Assembly: GCF_001476655.1 (NCBI RefSeq)
Contig: NZ_LDRT01000012.1
Location: forward strand, 1-64,000
Length of the DNA: 64,000 nt
Reading direction: 5' to 3'
DNA from: Microbacterium testaceum
GTDB taxonomy: Bacteria > Actinomycetota > Actinomycetes > Actinomycetales > Microbacteriaceae
Shown: piece after piece, positions 45,008 through 54,001 of the stretch
Position numbering within the stretch: position 1 is the first letter of the stretch
Layout of the letters: every line of letters starts with the position of its first letter
Made by a program: the position numbers and the translations under genes
The notes under the pieces: model-generated
The model's database searches: none
What the model was told of the DNA's origin: nothing
Seen by the model: only the letters and a program-made list of their open reading frames with translations

Positions 45008-48000
45008 CCCGAATATCCGAACGTTCCGCGAGGTCGTGCCCTACATCTACTCGTGGACGACCCCCGATATCCCAAAGTACGACGGCTGGGAGAAGATCGG
45101 GTACACCGAGCAAGACTCGGCAGACAAGCGCATTGCGCAGCAGGCGAGCCAACTCAACATCGCGAAGGTGAAGCAGTGGGCCTACCGCGCAGCGTTCATC
45201 ACCGAAGACGGTGGCACGTTCCGTGATTCTGACTTCCATGCGTTTCTCAAGCAGCAGGGCATCGAGCGCGAGGTGGATCCCGCGAACGCCCTGAGCCGTA
45301 CGGAGTGGCATAGGTTCGCCGACGCGCCGAAGTCGAGTCGGCAGTATTTTCTCGACTTCGCGTCGAAGTCGTTCACCACGCAGTCAGGGGCCTCGCAGGA
45401 CGACTACGAACTGCGCCCCGAGCAGCGCGAAGCGGTCACCCAAGCGCTGACAGCATTCGGCGCGCGCAACGCCCACGAGGTGTTGTGGAACGCGAAGCCG
45501 CGATTCGGCAAGACGCTGACGACGTACGATCTTGTGCGCGAAATGGATGCCCGTCGAGTTCTGATCGTGACGAATCGCCCCGCGATCGCCCACTCCTGGT
45601 TCGATGACTATCAGCGGTTCATCGGCCATCAGACGACGTATCAGTTCGTGTCCGACTCTCCGTCGCTCGGTCAGCGCGGCCCGATGACGCGTGAGCAGTG
45701 GCGCGCCTACTCCCGTGAGCACATTGATGAAGACCCGCGCATCATCGAGTTCGTGTCGCTGCAGGATCTGAAGGGGTCCAAGTACTTCGGCGGGTCGTTT
45801 GACAAGCTCAAGCACATCGCCGACGCCGACTGGGATCTCCTCGTGATCGATGAAGCGCACGAGGGTGTCGACACGACGAAGACGGATGTCGCGTTCACCC
45901 AAATCACCCGCAGCCACACGCTGCACCTGTCGGGGACACCGTTCAAGGCGCTCGCGTCGGGCCGGTTCGCTGCGGATCAGATCTTCAACTGGACGTACGA
46001 AGACGAGCAAGAGGCAAAGACTTCATGGTCGGATGACGGGGTCGACAATCCGTACGCGCAGCTGCCGACCCTAAACCTGCTGACCTATCAGCTGTCCCGG
46101 ATGATCACCGATTGCCTCGCCGAGGGCGTTGCGCTCGACGAGGAGGCCGGGAACGTCGACTACACGTTCGATCTCGCGGAGTTCTTCGCCACGAAAGACA
46201 ACGGGCTCTTCGTGTACGAAGCCGATGTGCTTCGGTTCCTTGACGCGCTGACGTCACTGGAGAAGTACCCGTTCTCGACCTCGGAGCTGAGGGACGAGAT
46301 CCGACACTCGTTCTGGCTGCTCAACCGAGTTGCATCGGCGAAGGCACTTGAGCGGCTGCTGAAGAAGCATCCCGTCTTCGGCGAGTATACGGTGATCCTG
46401 GCGGCCGGCGACGGTCGCCCGAACGTGGGCGAGAACGACGGACTCGACGAAGACGCCGACGACGCGGCGACCGTCGGCAAGTCACTCGATGAGGTTCGCG
46501 CCGGTATCGTTGAAGCGGAGGCTAAGGGCGGCAAGACGATCACGCTGTCGGTGGGTCAACTTACGACTGGCGTCACGGTGCCGGAGTGGACAGCGGTCAT
46601 CATGCTGTCCAATCTCTCCTCCCCCGCTCTCTATATGCAAGCAGCGTTCCGCGCGCAGAACCCGTGCACGTTCACCCGCGGCGGCAAAATGTTTCAGAAG
46701 AAGAACGCCTACATCTTCGACTTCGCTCCCGAACGCACGCTCACGATCTTCGATGCGTTCGCCAACAACCTCGCTCCGAGTCCCCCCGTTGATACTGGTG
46801 ACCGCAGGGAGAACATCAGACGACTTCTGAACTTTTTCCCCGTCCTGGGTGAAGACACTGAGGGTCGGATGATCGAGCTCGACGCGGCGCAGGTACTCAC
46901 GTTCCCTCAGGTGTTCAAGGCTCGCGAAGTCGTCCGGCGAGGCTTTCTGTCGAACCTGCTGTTCGCCAACGTGTCCGGCATCTTCCGAGCTGTGGAGCAC
47001 TTCGAAGACATCCTCAACCAGCTGCCCGTCGCGAAAGAGAAGAAGGCCACGCAGGTCGGTCCGATCGACATGCCGTTCCCGCCGCCAACGACCGACGCGG
47101 ACGGCAACGTGCAGATCGATGTCGGCACCGTCATCAACCCGAAGGTCGCCGAGCTGGGCAAGCCAATCTACGCCGACGCCGACGTTCCGCAACTCGACCC
47201 GGCAACAACGAAGGCTGCCGATGCCGCCAAACAGGTGGCTGCGGTCGTGACAGAGAAGGCACGCGACACGCGTGCCAAGGTGGCGGCCGAATACGGAATG
47301 ACCGCGAAGCAGATTGAGAACGACGAGAAGTCCACCGCGGCGCTAGTGAAGGCCAAGGTCGAACGCGCCTACGTCGACCACCAGATCGCGCTCAGCCACA
47401 TCGATGCCGAGGGCGCGGATGCGGCCACGGAAGCCGACTTCATCGCGATCGACGAGAAGAAGTCCGGCGCGAAAGCTGAGCTCGACGCGCGTGTGCTCGC
47501 GATCTTTCACAGCGCGCTCGACAGCGTCACCGAGACCATCGTCACGCGCGAGGAAACAAAGAAGGCGCAGTCGCACGCGAACAAGACGATGGATGCCGCG
47601 CGCGACCATCTGCGCGGGTTCGCGCGCACCATCCCGATGTTCCTCATGGCGTACGGCGACCGCAGCACCGAGCTCGCCAACTTCGACGACTACACACCGG
47701 ATGACGTGTTCGCCGAGATCACAGGCATCACCGAGGAAGACTTTCGCAAGCTCCGCGACGGCCGCGACGTCTCTGATCAGGCCACCGGAAACATCACTCG
47801 CGTTCCCGGCCTATTCGACGAAGCCGTCTTCAATCAAGCGATAAAGGAATTCCTGACCAAGAAGGCCGAACTCGCCGACTACTTCGACCCGGCGCTGACT
47901 GAGGACATCTTCGCATACATCCCGCAGCAGAAAACGTCGCTCGTGTTCACCCCGAAGCCTGTCGTGCAGCTGATGTGCGACACGCTCGAGGCCGAGAACC

Positions 48001-48332
48001 CGGGCATCTTCGCAGACCTCGATAAGACATTCGCCGACCTGTTTTCCACGGCTGGACTGTTTTGCATGGAGATTGTCCGTCGGCTCGACAAAGGCCTGGC
48101 CGACGCGATTCCTGACCAGCGCGAGCGGCTGAAGCACATTTTCACCCGCCAGGTGTTCGAGATGAGTCCGAACCAGATCCTGCACGACATCACACTGGAA
48201 GCCGTCAGCGGTGGCGTCGCTGAACGCCGGGCGTGGCTGGAAGACTCCGGACACTTCCGAGTCGGCGACCTCGCTCGAATGAATGCCGAAGAACGCGAGC
48301 GGGTCGTTGACGAGATGCTGGGAGACAACTGA
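45000..48332 (+). CDS. GIY-YIG nuclease-DEAD helicase-methylase N-half fusion (restriction enzyme)
   Basis: A 1110-residue restriction-type protein. Residues 14-50 match a T5orf172/GIY-YIG nuclease core: PYIYSW for GIY, KIGYT for YIG and the Arg in DKRIAQQ. A superfamily 2 translocase follows: Walker A KPRFGKTL near 166-173, IDEAH at 283-287, SGTP at 311-314, and a second RecA domain about 480-620 (QLTTGVTVPEW, QAAFRAQNP). Residues 680-960 are largely helical. From 979 on, VFTPKPVVQLMCDTLEAENP and TFADLFSTAGLFCMEIVRRL are methylase motifs X and I. The chain stops where a methylase would continue to NPPY; that half is the next gene. Role: DNA cleavage with translocation. Confidence 0.85.
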   Translation: MPSPNIRTFREVVPYIYSWTTPDIPKYDGWEKIGYTEQDSADKRIAQQASQLNIAKVKQWAYRAAFITEDGGTFRDSDFHAFLKQQGIEREVDPANALSRTEWHRFADAPKSSRQYFLDFASKSFTTQSGASQDDYELRPEQREAVTQALTAFGARNAHEVLWNAKPRFGKTLTTYDLVREMDARRVLIVTNRPAIAHSWFDDYQRFIGHQTTYQFVSDSPSLGQRGPMTREQWRAYSREHIDEDPRIIEFVSLQDLKGSKYFGGSFDKLKHIADADWDLLVIDEAHEGVDTTKTDVAFTQITRSHTLHLSGTPFKALASGRFAADQIFNWTYEDEQEAKTSWSDDGVDNPYAQLPTLNLLTYQLSRMITDCLAEGVALDEEAGNVDYTFDLAEFFATKDNGLFVYEADVLRFLDALTSLEKYPFSTSELRDEIRHSFWLLNRVASAKALERLLKKHPVFGEYTVILAAGDGRPNVGENDGLDEDADDAATVGKSLDEVRAGIVEAEAKGGKTITLSVGQLTTGVTVPEWTAVIMLSNLSSPALYMQAAFRAQNPCTFTRGGKMFQKKNAYIFDFAPERTLTIFDAFANNLAPSPPVDTGDRRENIRRLLNFFPVLGEDTEGRMIELDAAQVLTFPQVFKAREVVRRGFLSNLLFANVSGIFRAVEHFEDILNQLPVAKEKKATQVGPIDMPFPPPTTDADGNVQIDVGTVINPKVAELGKPIYADADVPQLDPATTKAADAAKQVAAVVTEKARDTRAKVAAEYGMTAKQIENDEKSTAALVKAKVERAYVDHQIALSHIDAEGADAATEADFIAIDEKKSGAKAELDARVLAIFHSALDSVTETIVTREETKKAQSHANKTMDAARDHLRGFARTIPMFLMAYGDRSTELANFDDYTPDDVFAEITGITEEDFRKLRDGRDVSDQATGNITRVPGLFDEAVFNQAIKEFLTKKAELADYFDPALTEDIFAYIPQQKTSLVFTPKPVVQLMCDTLEAENPGIFADLDKTFADLFSTAGLFCMEIVRRLDKGLADAIPDQRERLKHIFTRQVFEMSPNQILHDITLEAVSGGVAERRAWLEDSGHFRVGDLARMNAEERERVVDEMLGDN

Positions 48333-48333
48333 C

Positions 48334-49386
48334 ATGGCCAAGAAATTCGACGTCGTGATCGGGAACCCGCCGTATCAGGAGGACGCCAGCGGAACGGCGA
48401 CGCACAGCATGCCGATCTATCACCGCTTCATGGATGCCGCCTACGAAGTCGGCACCAAGGTTGTGCTCATCACTCCAGCACGGTTCCTATTTGACGCGGG
48501 GTATACCCCGAAGGACTGGAACGCGAAGATGCTCGCCGACCGACACCTTTCGGTCGCCCATTTCGCCCCTAACAGCGATGAACTCTTTCCGGGAACCATC
48601 ATTAACGGTGGGATTGTCGTCACTTACCGCGACGCCGACCTCGAGGTCGAGCCAATTGGCACGTTCACACACTTCCCTGAACTCAATACCATTACGAAGA
48701 AGGTGCGGTCGAAGGGCTTCGAGCCGTTGGAATCGATCGGTATCACCAGCTCCCGATCCTTCCGTTTCACACCCAAGATGCATGAGGACTTTCCTCAGGC
48801 CTCGACTCTCATGGCCGCAGGCGAGCAGTTCAAAATCAACACGAAGACTTTCGATCAGCTCGCTTTCCTCTATTCCGAGCAACGCCCGCAGGACGGGCAA
48901 ATCTACGTGCGCGTCATGGGACTTGATGGAAAGCAGCGTACTTCTCGCTGGATCCTTGGCGAATACGTCAGTGGCCCCGCGAATCTCGGAAAGTTCAAAG
49001 TGGTGCTGCCGGCGTCTCGGGGGCACCTCGGTACTCTCGGGGCGGAGCCAGCAATCGTAATCGGTACCCCGTTCCTGGGCGAGCCCGGCGTAGCCGTAAC
49101 CCAGACGTACATCACCATCGGGGCTTTCGACTCGGAACCCGAAGGCGGGTCGTGCCTGAAGTATGTTAAGTCGAAGTTCGCGCGCGCACTGATCGGCATC
49201 ATCAAGGCTACGCAGCACAACCCCGCGAAGGTCTGGAAGTACGTGCCAGCCCAGGACTTTTCATCAGCATCCGACATCGATTGGTCGAAGTCGATCCCCG
49301 AGATCGACGCGCAGCTCTACGCCAAGTACGGCCTGGACGACGCAGAAATCACCTTCATCGAATCCCACGTTAAGTCGATGGAATGA
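48334..49386 (+). CDS. Eco57I-type adenine methylase, catalytic half
   Basis: A 350-residue protein. Motif IV NPPY is at residues 10-13 (KFDVVIGNPPYQEDASGTAT), followed by ITPARFLFDAGYTPKDWNAK, typical of Eco57I methylases, and a variable target-recognition region. It has no motif I of its own; that motif ends the previous gene. ATG 48334 starts one base after the previous stop (TGACATG), with GGGAG eight bases upstream. Removing one base there would give one continuous protein. It should methylate adenine to protect the host, either with the upstream C-terminus or with the small methylase as SAM-binding partner. Confidence 0.85.
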   Translation: MAKKFDVVIGNPPYQEDASGTATHSMPIYHRFMDAAYEVGTKVVLITPARFLFDAGYTPKDWNAKMLADRHLSVAHFAPNSDELFPGTIINGGIVVTYRDADLEVEPIGTFTHFPELNTITKKVRSKGFEPLESIGITSSRSFRFTPKMHEDFPQASTLMAAGEQFKINTKTFDQLAFLYSEQRPQDGQIYVRVMGLDGKQRTSRWILGEYVSGPANLGKFKVVLPASRGHLGTLGAEPAIVIGTPFLGEPGVAVTQTYITIGAFDSEPEGGSCLKYVKSKFARALIGIIKATQHNPAKVWKYVPAQDFSSASDIDWSKSIPEIDAQLYAKYGLDDAEITFIESHVKSME

Positions 49387-49404
49387 CTCTCGTGTCTCTC
49401 CGCG

Positions 49405-50490
49405 TCAGTCGTCAAGTCCGAACGCTGCCGTGACCTGTTCGATCGTGAACTGCTGACGAAGCTTGGCTGCAGTGTTCTGGTTCGCGAACATACCGGTCTT
49501 CCAGAACCCCTGCTCTCGCGGCACTGTACGGGCCCAGGCAACTGGCACCGCCCATTCGGCCATCGCATCGTCCTGGTCGTCCGCGTGCCGGTAATATCCG
49601 CTCAGCGGAAGGTCCGCGAGCCGCGTTTCGCTTCCGTCGACGGTGACGGTGGTTTTGTCGAATCTCTGGGCCTCGCCGATTACCGTGCCGACGCCGACGT
49701 AACCGACCTTAGGGATGCAGGCGAAGACCCGTGCGCCAAGCGGGAGATTCTTTAACGTGCGAGAAAACCACTCGCCGCCACCTCCAGACACAAATCCGTA
49801 GGCCATTCCGTCGGACCAGTGACGGCTTTCTGGGCTGTCGCCGAACGAGACGTACCAGTCCGTGCCATTCCATGACTCGCGCGTCTTGGTGCGCACTGAG
49901 GCCGTCTTCGGGCTCGCCGCACCTTCGGGCTCGACGAGCCACGTGCGCGCGAGGTAGGACGCACCGTTGTCGTTAAAGTGTCGGAAGAACACGACATTGA
50001 TCGGCACACCGTAGTCCTCGTTGAGAAAGCGGACGATTCGCTCGGTTGCCGCATCGACGCTCGCCGCCACGATCGTGAAGACCTGCGTGGCGTTGACCTC
50101 GTCGGGAAGGGTCTCATTGAAGCGTTGCGCAAACGCCTCTTCCAAGGCGATGTCGGGCTTGTAAGCCTCGAAGATGGCGTGGATCTCCGCGCGGCTGAGC
50201 CCAGACACCCAGGAGCCATAGTCCAGCGCCTGTGCAGTCACGTCTCGGGGTGTCTTGTCGCGCTTGAGTTCGATCACATGAACAGCAGCCGTCTCATCGA
50301 GCGCCATAAGGTCGATGAACCCGCCGTGCGCAGTCGGCACCTGCCGACCGATGACAAGCAAGGTAGTCCCAAGCATGGTCGGGTCGGACTCGATGTAGTT
50401 CTCGAGCTGGGACTCAAGCCCAATCGGCGTCGGCACTAATCGGCTCAACTTGTCGCCGTCGGCCCGCCATATTCCCATCTCTACTGCCAT
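49405..50490 (-). CDS. NucS-like endonuclease domain protein (DUF91)
   Basis: A 361-residue protein. Residues 20-110 hold a PD-(D/E)XK nuclease-like core: GLESQLENYIESDPTMLGTT, GGFIDLMALDETAAVHVIEL and KRD, giving D-x(n)-ExK, as in DUF91/NucS proteins; RDVTAQALDYGSWV follows. The C-terminal half is mostly beta and unassigned (WYVSFGDSPESRHWSDGMAY). It is shorter in the N-terminus than true NucS and is not that mismatch enzyme. It converges on the methylase genes with only 18 bases between stops, so it could be an accessory nuclease of the same island. ATG 50490 has GAGGGG upstream. Confidence 0.78.
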   Translation of the reverse strand: MAVEMGIWRADGDKLSRLVPTPIGLESQLENYIESDPTMLGTTLLVIGRQVPTAHGGFIDLMALDETAAVHVIELKRDKTPRDVTAQALDYGSWVSGLSRAEIHAIFEAYKPDIALEEAFAQRFNETLPDEVNATQVFTIVAASVDAATERIVRFLNEDYGVPINVVFFRHFNDNGASYLARTWLVEPEGAASPKTASVRTKTRESWNGTDWYVSFGDSPESRHWSDGMAYGFVSGGGGEWFSRTLKNLPLGARVFACIPKVGYVGVGTVIGEAQRFDKTTVTVDGSETRLADLPLSGYYRHADDQDDAMAEWAVPVAWARTVPREQGFWKTGMFANQNTAAKLRQQFTIEQVTAAFGLDD

Positions 50491-50605
50491 GATCGTCGTC
50501 CCCTCGGATGGGCGGCACAAGGACGGCGCCACCGACGCGCGTCGTCTTGATCGTATGGCTTCCTGTCCTGAGACGTAGTTGCGGTGGCGTACTCCAAGTT
50601 CGCAA

Positions 50606-50695
50606 CGTAAGCAGCGGCTCGGCGACGATGTCGCGGATGCGCATTCGCGGTTCCAGCGAGGCAATCGGGTCTCGGAACACGATCTTCGCGACGCC
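50606..50695 (-). pseudogene. Fossil of an oligopeptide ABC ATPase gene
   Basis: The minus strand reads VAKIVFRDPIASLEPRMRIR followed by DIVAEPL, the Q-loop block of OppD/OppF-type ATPases (consensus MVFQDPxxSLNPRMTV). The Q-loop Gln is Arg here. Nothing else of the gene is present within the 263-base gap between the nuclease gene and the membrane protein gene. Confidence 0.55.
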
Positions 50696-50753
50696 AACAC
50701 GATGTCGTCGCTCACCGGTAGCTTTCGACCCACGTGGCCGGAAGGAGATGACG

Positions 50754-51710
50754 ATGGCAGAGAGCACGAGCTCGGACGTGCGGAATGAAAGTGAGGTTCT
50801 TCGAGTCCTGTCGAACCTCTTCGGGGTGAGGTGGGACCGCCTCGTTCAATGGGCCGTCGTGGCACTCGCAAGCGGCTGGCTGTGGTCGAGCGCCATGCCT
50901 TCCATGGCGGTCCGCCCGGACAATTTGTTCGACCAGGGACCGATCGACTGGCTCATCGAGGGGCTCATGAACCTCGGAATGGGCGTGCCACAGTGGCTGA
51001 ACGACACTCCAGCATGGTTGATGCAGCCGGGGCACGCATGGGTCGTTCAACTCCTGCCGGTCGTCGCGGCGCTATGCGGCACGTTCTTGGTGAAATCTCA
51101 ACGCAGCTCGGGCCTTGTCGTCCTAGGCGTCCTCGCGATGGTCACAAGCGTGCAGGCAACATCGGACTTCGCGCCGGTGTTGTGGACGCTCGTTTGGACT
51201 GTGGTCCCTATGGTTCTAGCCCTTGGCCTCTCCGTCATTCAAACGCGCTTCCACGAGATGGACACGGCGCTGCCGAGCCAGGGCTACGTGTCGACACTCA
51301 TCTTCGAACGGTTCCTGCTGGCTGGGTTAGCGCCGATCTGGCAGGTTTTCCTCGGCCCCGCGATTGGAGTCGCGCTGGCCGTGAGCATGTACGGCGTTCC
51401 GCGCACCCCGGAGGAACCGACTCGAGAACTCATGAGAACCCGAATGAGGAAGCTGCGACGGTCCGGCAAGACCGTGTCTGAAGCGGGGGCGGCGGATGCC
51501 CTCGGCGTCCTCGCGGCAGTATTTCTGGCGGAACCGGACCGGCAATCTCGACAGGAACTAGCGGCGGATGCTCTGTTCGCCCTCGACGGGCCGCTGGGAG
51601 CAGGAACTGTCGCTCACCGACCGCCCTCTGCACCGGCCTCTCCCGCAGGCACTACCCCGAGCGGCGGACTACGGGGAGGTACGCACCCGACGAGCAGCGC
51701 TTCTCGGTGA
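50754..51710 (+). CDS. Membrane protein of unknown function with possible frameshifted C-terminus
   Basis: A 318-residue protein. Hydrophobic helices lie at about residues 32-48 (LVQWAVVALASGWLWSSA), 94-112, 118-135, 140-160 and 185-210. Residues 225-290 are soluble and helical. The last about 30 residues (SAPASPAGTTPSGGLRGGTH) are low-complexity; in another frame the same bases encode a better TPR-like sequence ending at 51777, so the natural C-terminus may have been lost by a frameshift near 51590. GAAGGAG is seven bases before ATG 50754. I do not recognise the family. Confidence 0.65.
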   Translation: MAESTSSDVRNESEVLRVLSNLFGVRWDRLVQWAVVALASGWLWSSAMPSMAVRPDNLFDQGPIDWLIEGLMNLGMGVPQWLNDTPAWLMQPGHAWVVQLLPVVAALCGTFLVKSQRSSGLVVLGVLAMVTSVQATSDFAPVLWTLVWTVVPMVLALGLSVIQTRFHEMDTALPSQGYVSTLIFERFLLAGLAPIWQVFLGPAIGVALAVSMYGVPRTPEEPTRELMRTRMRKLRRSGKTVSEAGAADALGVLAAVFLAEPDRQSRQELAADALFALDGPLGAGTVAHRPPSAPASPAGTTPSGGLRGGTHPTSSASR

Positions 51711-51777
51711 CAATCATCCAGACACGGAGCGCACCCGAGCCCGACTCGACGAGCTTCGAGCCCCTGATTCGAGCTGA
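51673..51777 (+). pseudogene. TPR-like tail in a second frame
   Basis: A frame different from that of the membrane protein encodes YGEVRTRRAALLGDNHPDTE followed by RTRARLDELRA and a stop at 51777. LGDxHPDTxRTR is the hallmark of TPR_10/TPR_12 (kinesin light chain-like) repeats. No start codon or complete repeat array precedes it, so it is either the displaced end of the gene at 50754 or a fossil of a TPR gene. Confidence 0.45.
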
Positions 51778-51904
51778 TCACGACCAGCTCAGACCGTCTC
51801 GCTACTCGGGCGACGGCGCTTGCGAGGGCGGCTCGACCGTCACATGCCGAGCCATCGAGGGAGGACCCTGGTCCATGTCCCCACCCCGGAGTACCGTCCC
51901 CACC

Positions 51905-52483
51905 ATGACCCCAGCCACCCTCTTCCTCCACGCCGATGCCGCGCTGCGCGAGGTCATCGACCAGCTCGATCCCGCTGACTTCTCCGCCCCCGTCCCGCAG
52001 GAGTGGAGCCAGCTCGAGTCGCTCACGCTGCTCGGCATCCTCGGCCGCCATGCCTACGACGAAGCCTGGATTCCCGACGTGCTCGCCGGCCGCGCGGCGG
52101 CCGACGGCGACCCGTACGCCGACGTCGATCTACTCGGCGACGACCCCATCGCGTCATACGACGCGCTCAACGACACGGCGACAGCAGCCCTGCGCTCGGG
52201 CGACATCGCTGAGACCTTCCGCTTCACGTACGGCGACTACCCGGCCGCCGAGGGCTTCGCGCACCTCGCGACCTATCGCGCATTCCAGGCGTACTCGATC
52301 GCGAAGCACTTCGGCATCCCGTTCCACCTCTCCACCGACCTGGTCGCCGGCTTCAACGAGCACGTCACCCCGCACGCCGACGAGTGGCGCCAGTGGGGCG
52401 TCTTCCCGCCGGCCATCGAGCCTCCCGCAGATGCCGATGACGAGACACGGCTGCTCTGCACGCTCGGGTTCTGGCAGCCCTGA
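51905..52483 (+). CDS. DinB/mycothiol-dependent-type small protein
   Basis: A 192-residue helical-bundle protein. The N-terminal MTPATLFLHADAALREVIDQ, the hydrophobic WSQLESLTLLGILGRHAYDE with His, and FAHLATYRAFQAYSIAKHFG give the helix pattern and His ligands of the DinB superfamily (TIGR03086-type). Such proteins bind a metal and many act with mycothiol as S-transferases or isomerases; this one's reaction is not known. ATG 51905 has no ribosome site. The gap of 270 bases after it holds no supported gene. Confidence 0.75.
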   Translation: MTPATLFLHADAALREVIDQLDPADFSAPVPQEWSQLESLTLLGILGRHAYDEAWIPDVLAGRAAADGDPYADVDLLGDDPIASYDALNDTATAALRSGDIAETFRFTYGDYPAAEGFAHLATYRAFQAYSIAKHFGIPFHLSTDLVAGFNEHVTPHADEWRQWGVFPPAIEPPADADDETRLLCTLGFWQP

Positions 52484-52755
52484 GCCCCGTCAGGTCGGGA
52501 CACGCCCCGGGATCTCGGGCCGACCCCGCACACGACCCACCGCCCGTCATGACAAGCGGTCGCCGCCGCCCCCTCTTCCGACACCTCCGCCCGGGCGCGC
52601 TGCGCGTCCTCCTCCACGAGGTGCACCACTGCGCCACCCGCAGCCGAGCCGTTGCCTATGCCCATCGGCACGTTGGCCCACGGCGCAGAGGTGTTGCCGA
52701 CAAAACAGATGCGCCGCGCCCGACGAACCGCGACCTCACTCCCCGATCTGTAACA

Positions 52756-53334
52756 TCACCGTTCGAGGTCTGCGAGGTGGATACGCCCGCCCTGCTTTCC
52801 GTAGATCGCGATGATCTCCGCGGGCAGCGTCGGGTGCGCATTGCCGATCCAGTGCGGGGTCGTGGTGTCGAACTCCGCCGCCTCCCCCACCGTCAGATCC
52901 GTGATTTGATCCGACAGCACCAGTCGGACCTCCCCCGACAACACGTACAGCCATTCCCGCCCAGGGTGCGCATGAAATCGCGCCGGAGGCAGATCGGACA
53001 CCGCGGGGTAGATCACCTTGAACGCCTGAAGCTCGCCGCGATTCACCCCCAGCGGCACATACGTGAGCCCTTCGCGCCGCACCGGCCGGAGGTGCACGCG
53101 AGGGTCCCCGTGCGCGGGGGCGGCGACCAGTTCATCGAGGGGCACCCCGTAGACACGAGCGAGGGGCAGAAGCTGCTCGAGAGACGGCCGGATCTGCGCC
53201 CTCTCCAACCGCGAGAGCGTGCTCGGCGTCAGGCCCGTCTGGGCGGCCAGTTGCGACAGCGTCAGCCCAGCCGTCTGCCGGAACGCTCGCAGCCGAGGAC
53301 CGACCCTCTCGATGATCTCCGCCTCGTCCGCCAC
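52756..53334 (-). CDS. XRE-family regulator with C-terminal cupin sensor
   Basis: A 192-residue regulator. Residues 8-65 are a helix-turn-helix (LTLSQLAAQTGLTPSTLSRL); residues 110-190 are a cupin (ARFHAHPGREWLYVLSGEVR, HWIGNAHP) that may bind a small ligand or metal. GTG 53334 is chosen because GGGAGGGG lies just upstream; ATG 53382 and 53376 are in frame. It is divergent from a DinB-like gene 91 bases away, its likely target. Confidence 0.88.
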   Translation of the reverse strand: MADEAEIIERVGPRLRAFRQTAGLTLSQLAAQTGLTPSTLSRLERAQIRPSLEQLLPLARVYGVPLDELVAAPAHGDPRVHLRPVRREGLTYVPLGVNRGELQAFKVIYPAVSDLPPARFHAHPGREWLYVLSGEVRLVLSDQITDLTVGEAAEFDTTTPHWIGNAHPTLPAEIIAIYGKQGGRIHLADLER

Positions 53335-53425
53335 GATCCCCTCCCGATTTGCAGATGTGACAGGAGCTTTGCGCATCGGCATCGCGCGTCGCAACGATGA
53401 GGGAGCCCCGAAGACAGGAGACCGG

Positions 53426-53899
53426 ATGCCACACCCCCACGTCGATTCCGGATTCACGACCCGCGAAGACCTCGACACCCGTATCGAGCAGTACCGTCAC
53501 CTCATCTTGGGCAGTCTCGACGACCTGTCCGACGACCAGGCCCGTGCCGTCATCGCCCCCGGGAAACCGTCACTGCTCGGCGTCGTCCGCCACACGGCCT
53601 ACGTCGAGGGCGTGTGGTTCGGAGAGGCCATCACGGGGCACCCCCGCTCGGAGCTGGGCCTACCCGTCGCCACCGCGAACTCGTGGAAGACGCGCAAGAC
53701 CGACACCGTGGCATCCGTCATCGAACACTGCCGCCGGATACACCGGCACTCGCACGAGAACCTGGCCGATCTCGACCTCGGCGACGTCGTCTCGGGGCGC
53801 GGCGAGCGCACGGTCCTCAGCCTGTACACGCACGTGCTCAGCGAACTCGCGTGGAATACGGGTCAACTCGACATCCTGCGGGCGTTGCACGCGCGGTGA
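53426..53899 (+). CDS. DinB-family protein (DUF664-like)
   Basis: A 157-residue protein of the DinB four-helix fold: LDTRIEQYRHLILGSLDDLS, LLGVVRHTAYVEGVWFGEAI with the first His, and LSLYTHVLSELAWNTGQLDI with the last His. DUF664 members bind metal and thiol cofactors. Its ATG 53426 is preceded by GGAG at eight bases. It is divergent from the XRE-cupin regulator and followed by a hairpin. Confidence 0.85.
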   Translation: MPHPHVDSGFTTREDLDTRIEQYRHLILGSLDDLSDDQARAVIAPGKPSLLGVVRHTAYVEGVWFGEAITGHPRSELGLPVATANSWKTRKTDTVASVIEHCRRIHRHSHENLADLDLGDVVSGRGERTVLSLYTHVLSELAWNTGQLDILRALHAR

Positions 53900-53946
53900 G
53901 GTCACCACTGGCCTTCACGCCCGTGGGAGCTGAGAGAAGCTCGGTC

Positions 53947-53964
53947 CTACGGGAGACCCCGTAG
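53947..53964. terminator. Short hairpin between convergent genes
   Basis: CTACGGG and CCCGTAG pair over seven bases around AGAC. It lies between the ends of the DinB-like gene and the alpha/beta hydrolase gene and may stop transcription from both sides. There is no T-run. Confidence 0.5.
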
Positions 53965-54001
53965 CGGCCCCCTTCGGGCGAGCTACGATCGGCACCTGGC
54001 T

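Noticed and set aside
52484-52755. A minus-strand fragment reading MGIGNGSAAGGAVVHLVEED
   Set aside because: It looks faintly protein-like but overlaps the DinB-like gene further on, lacks a start and matches no family I know; it could be debris.
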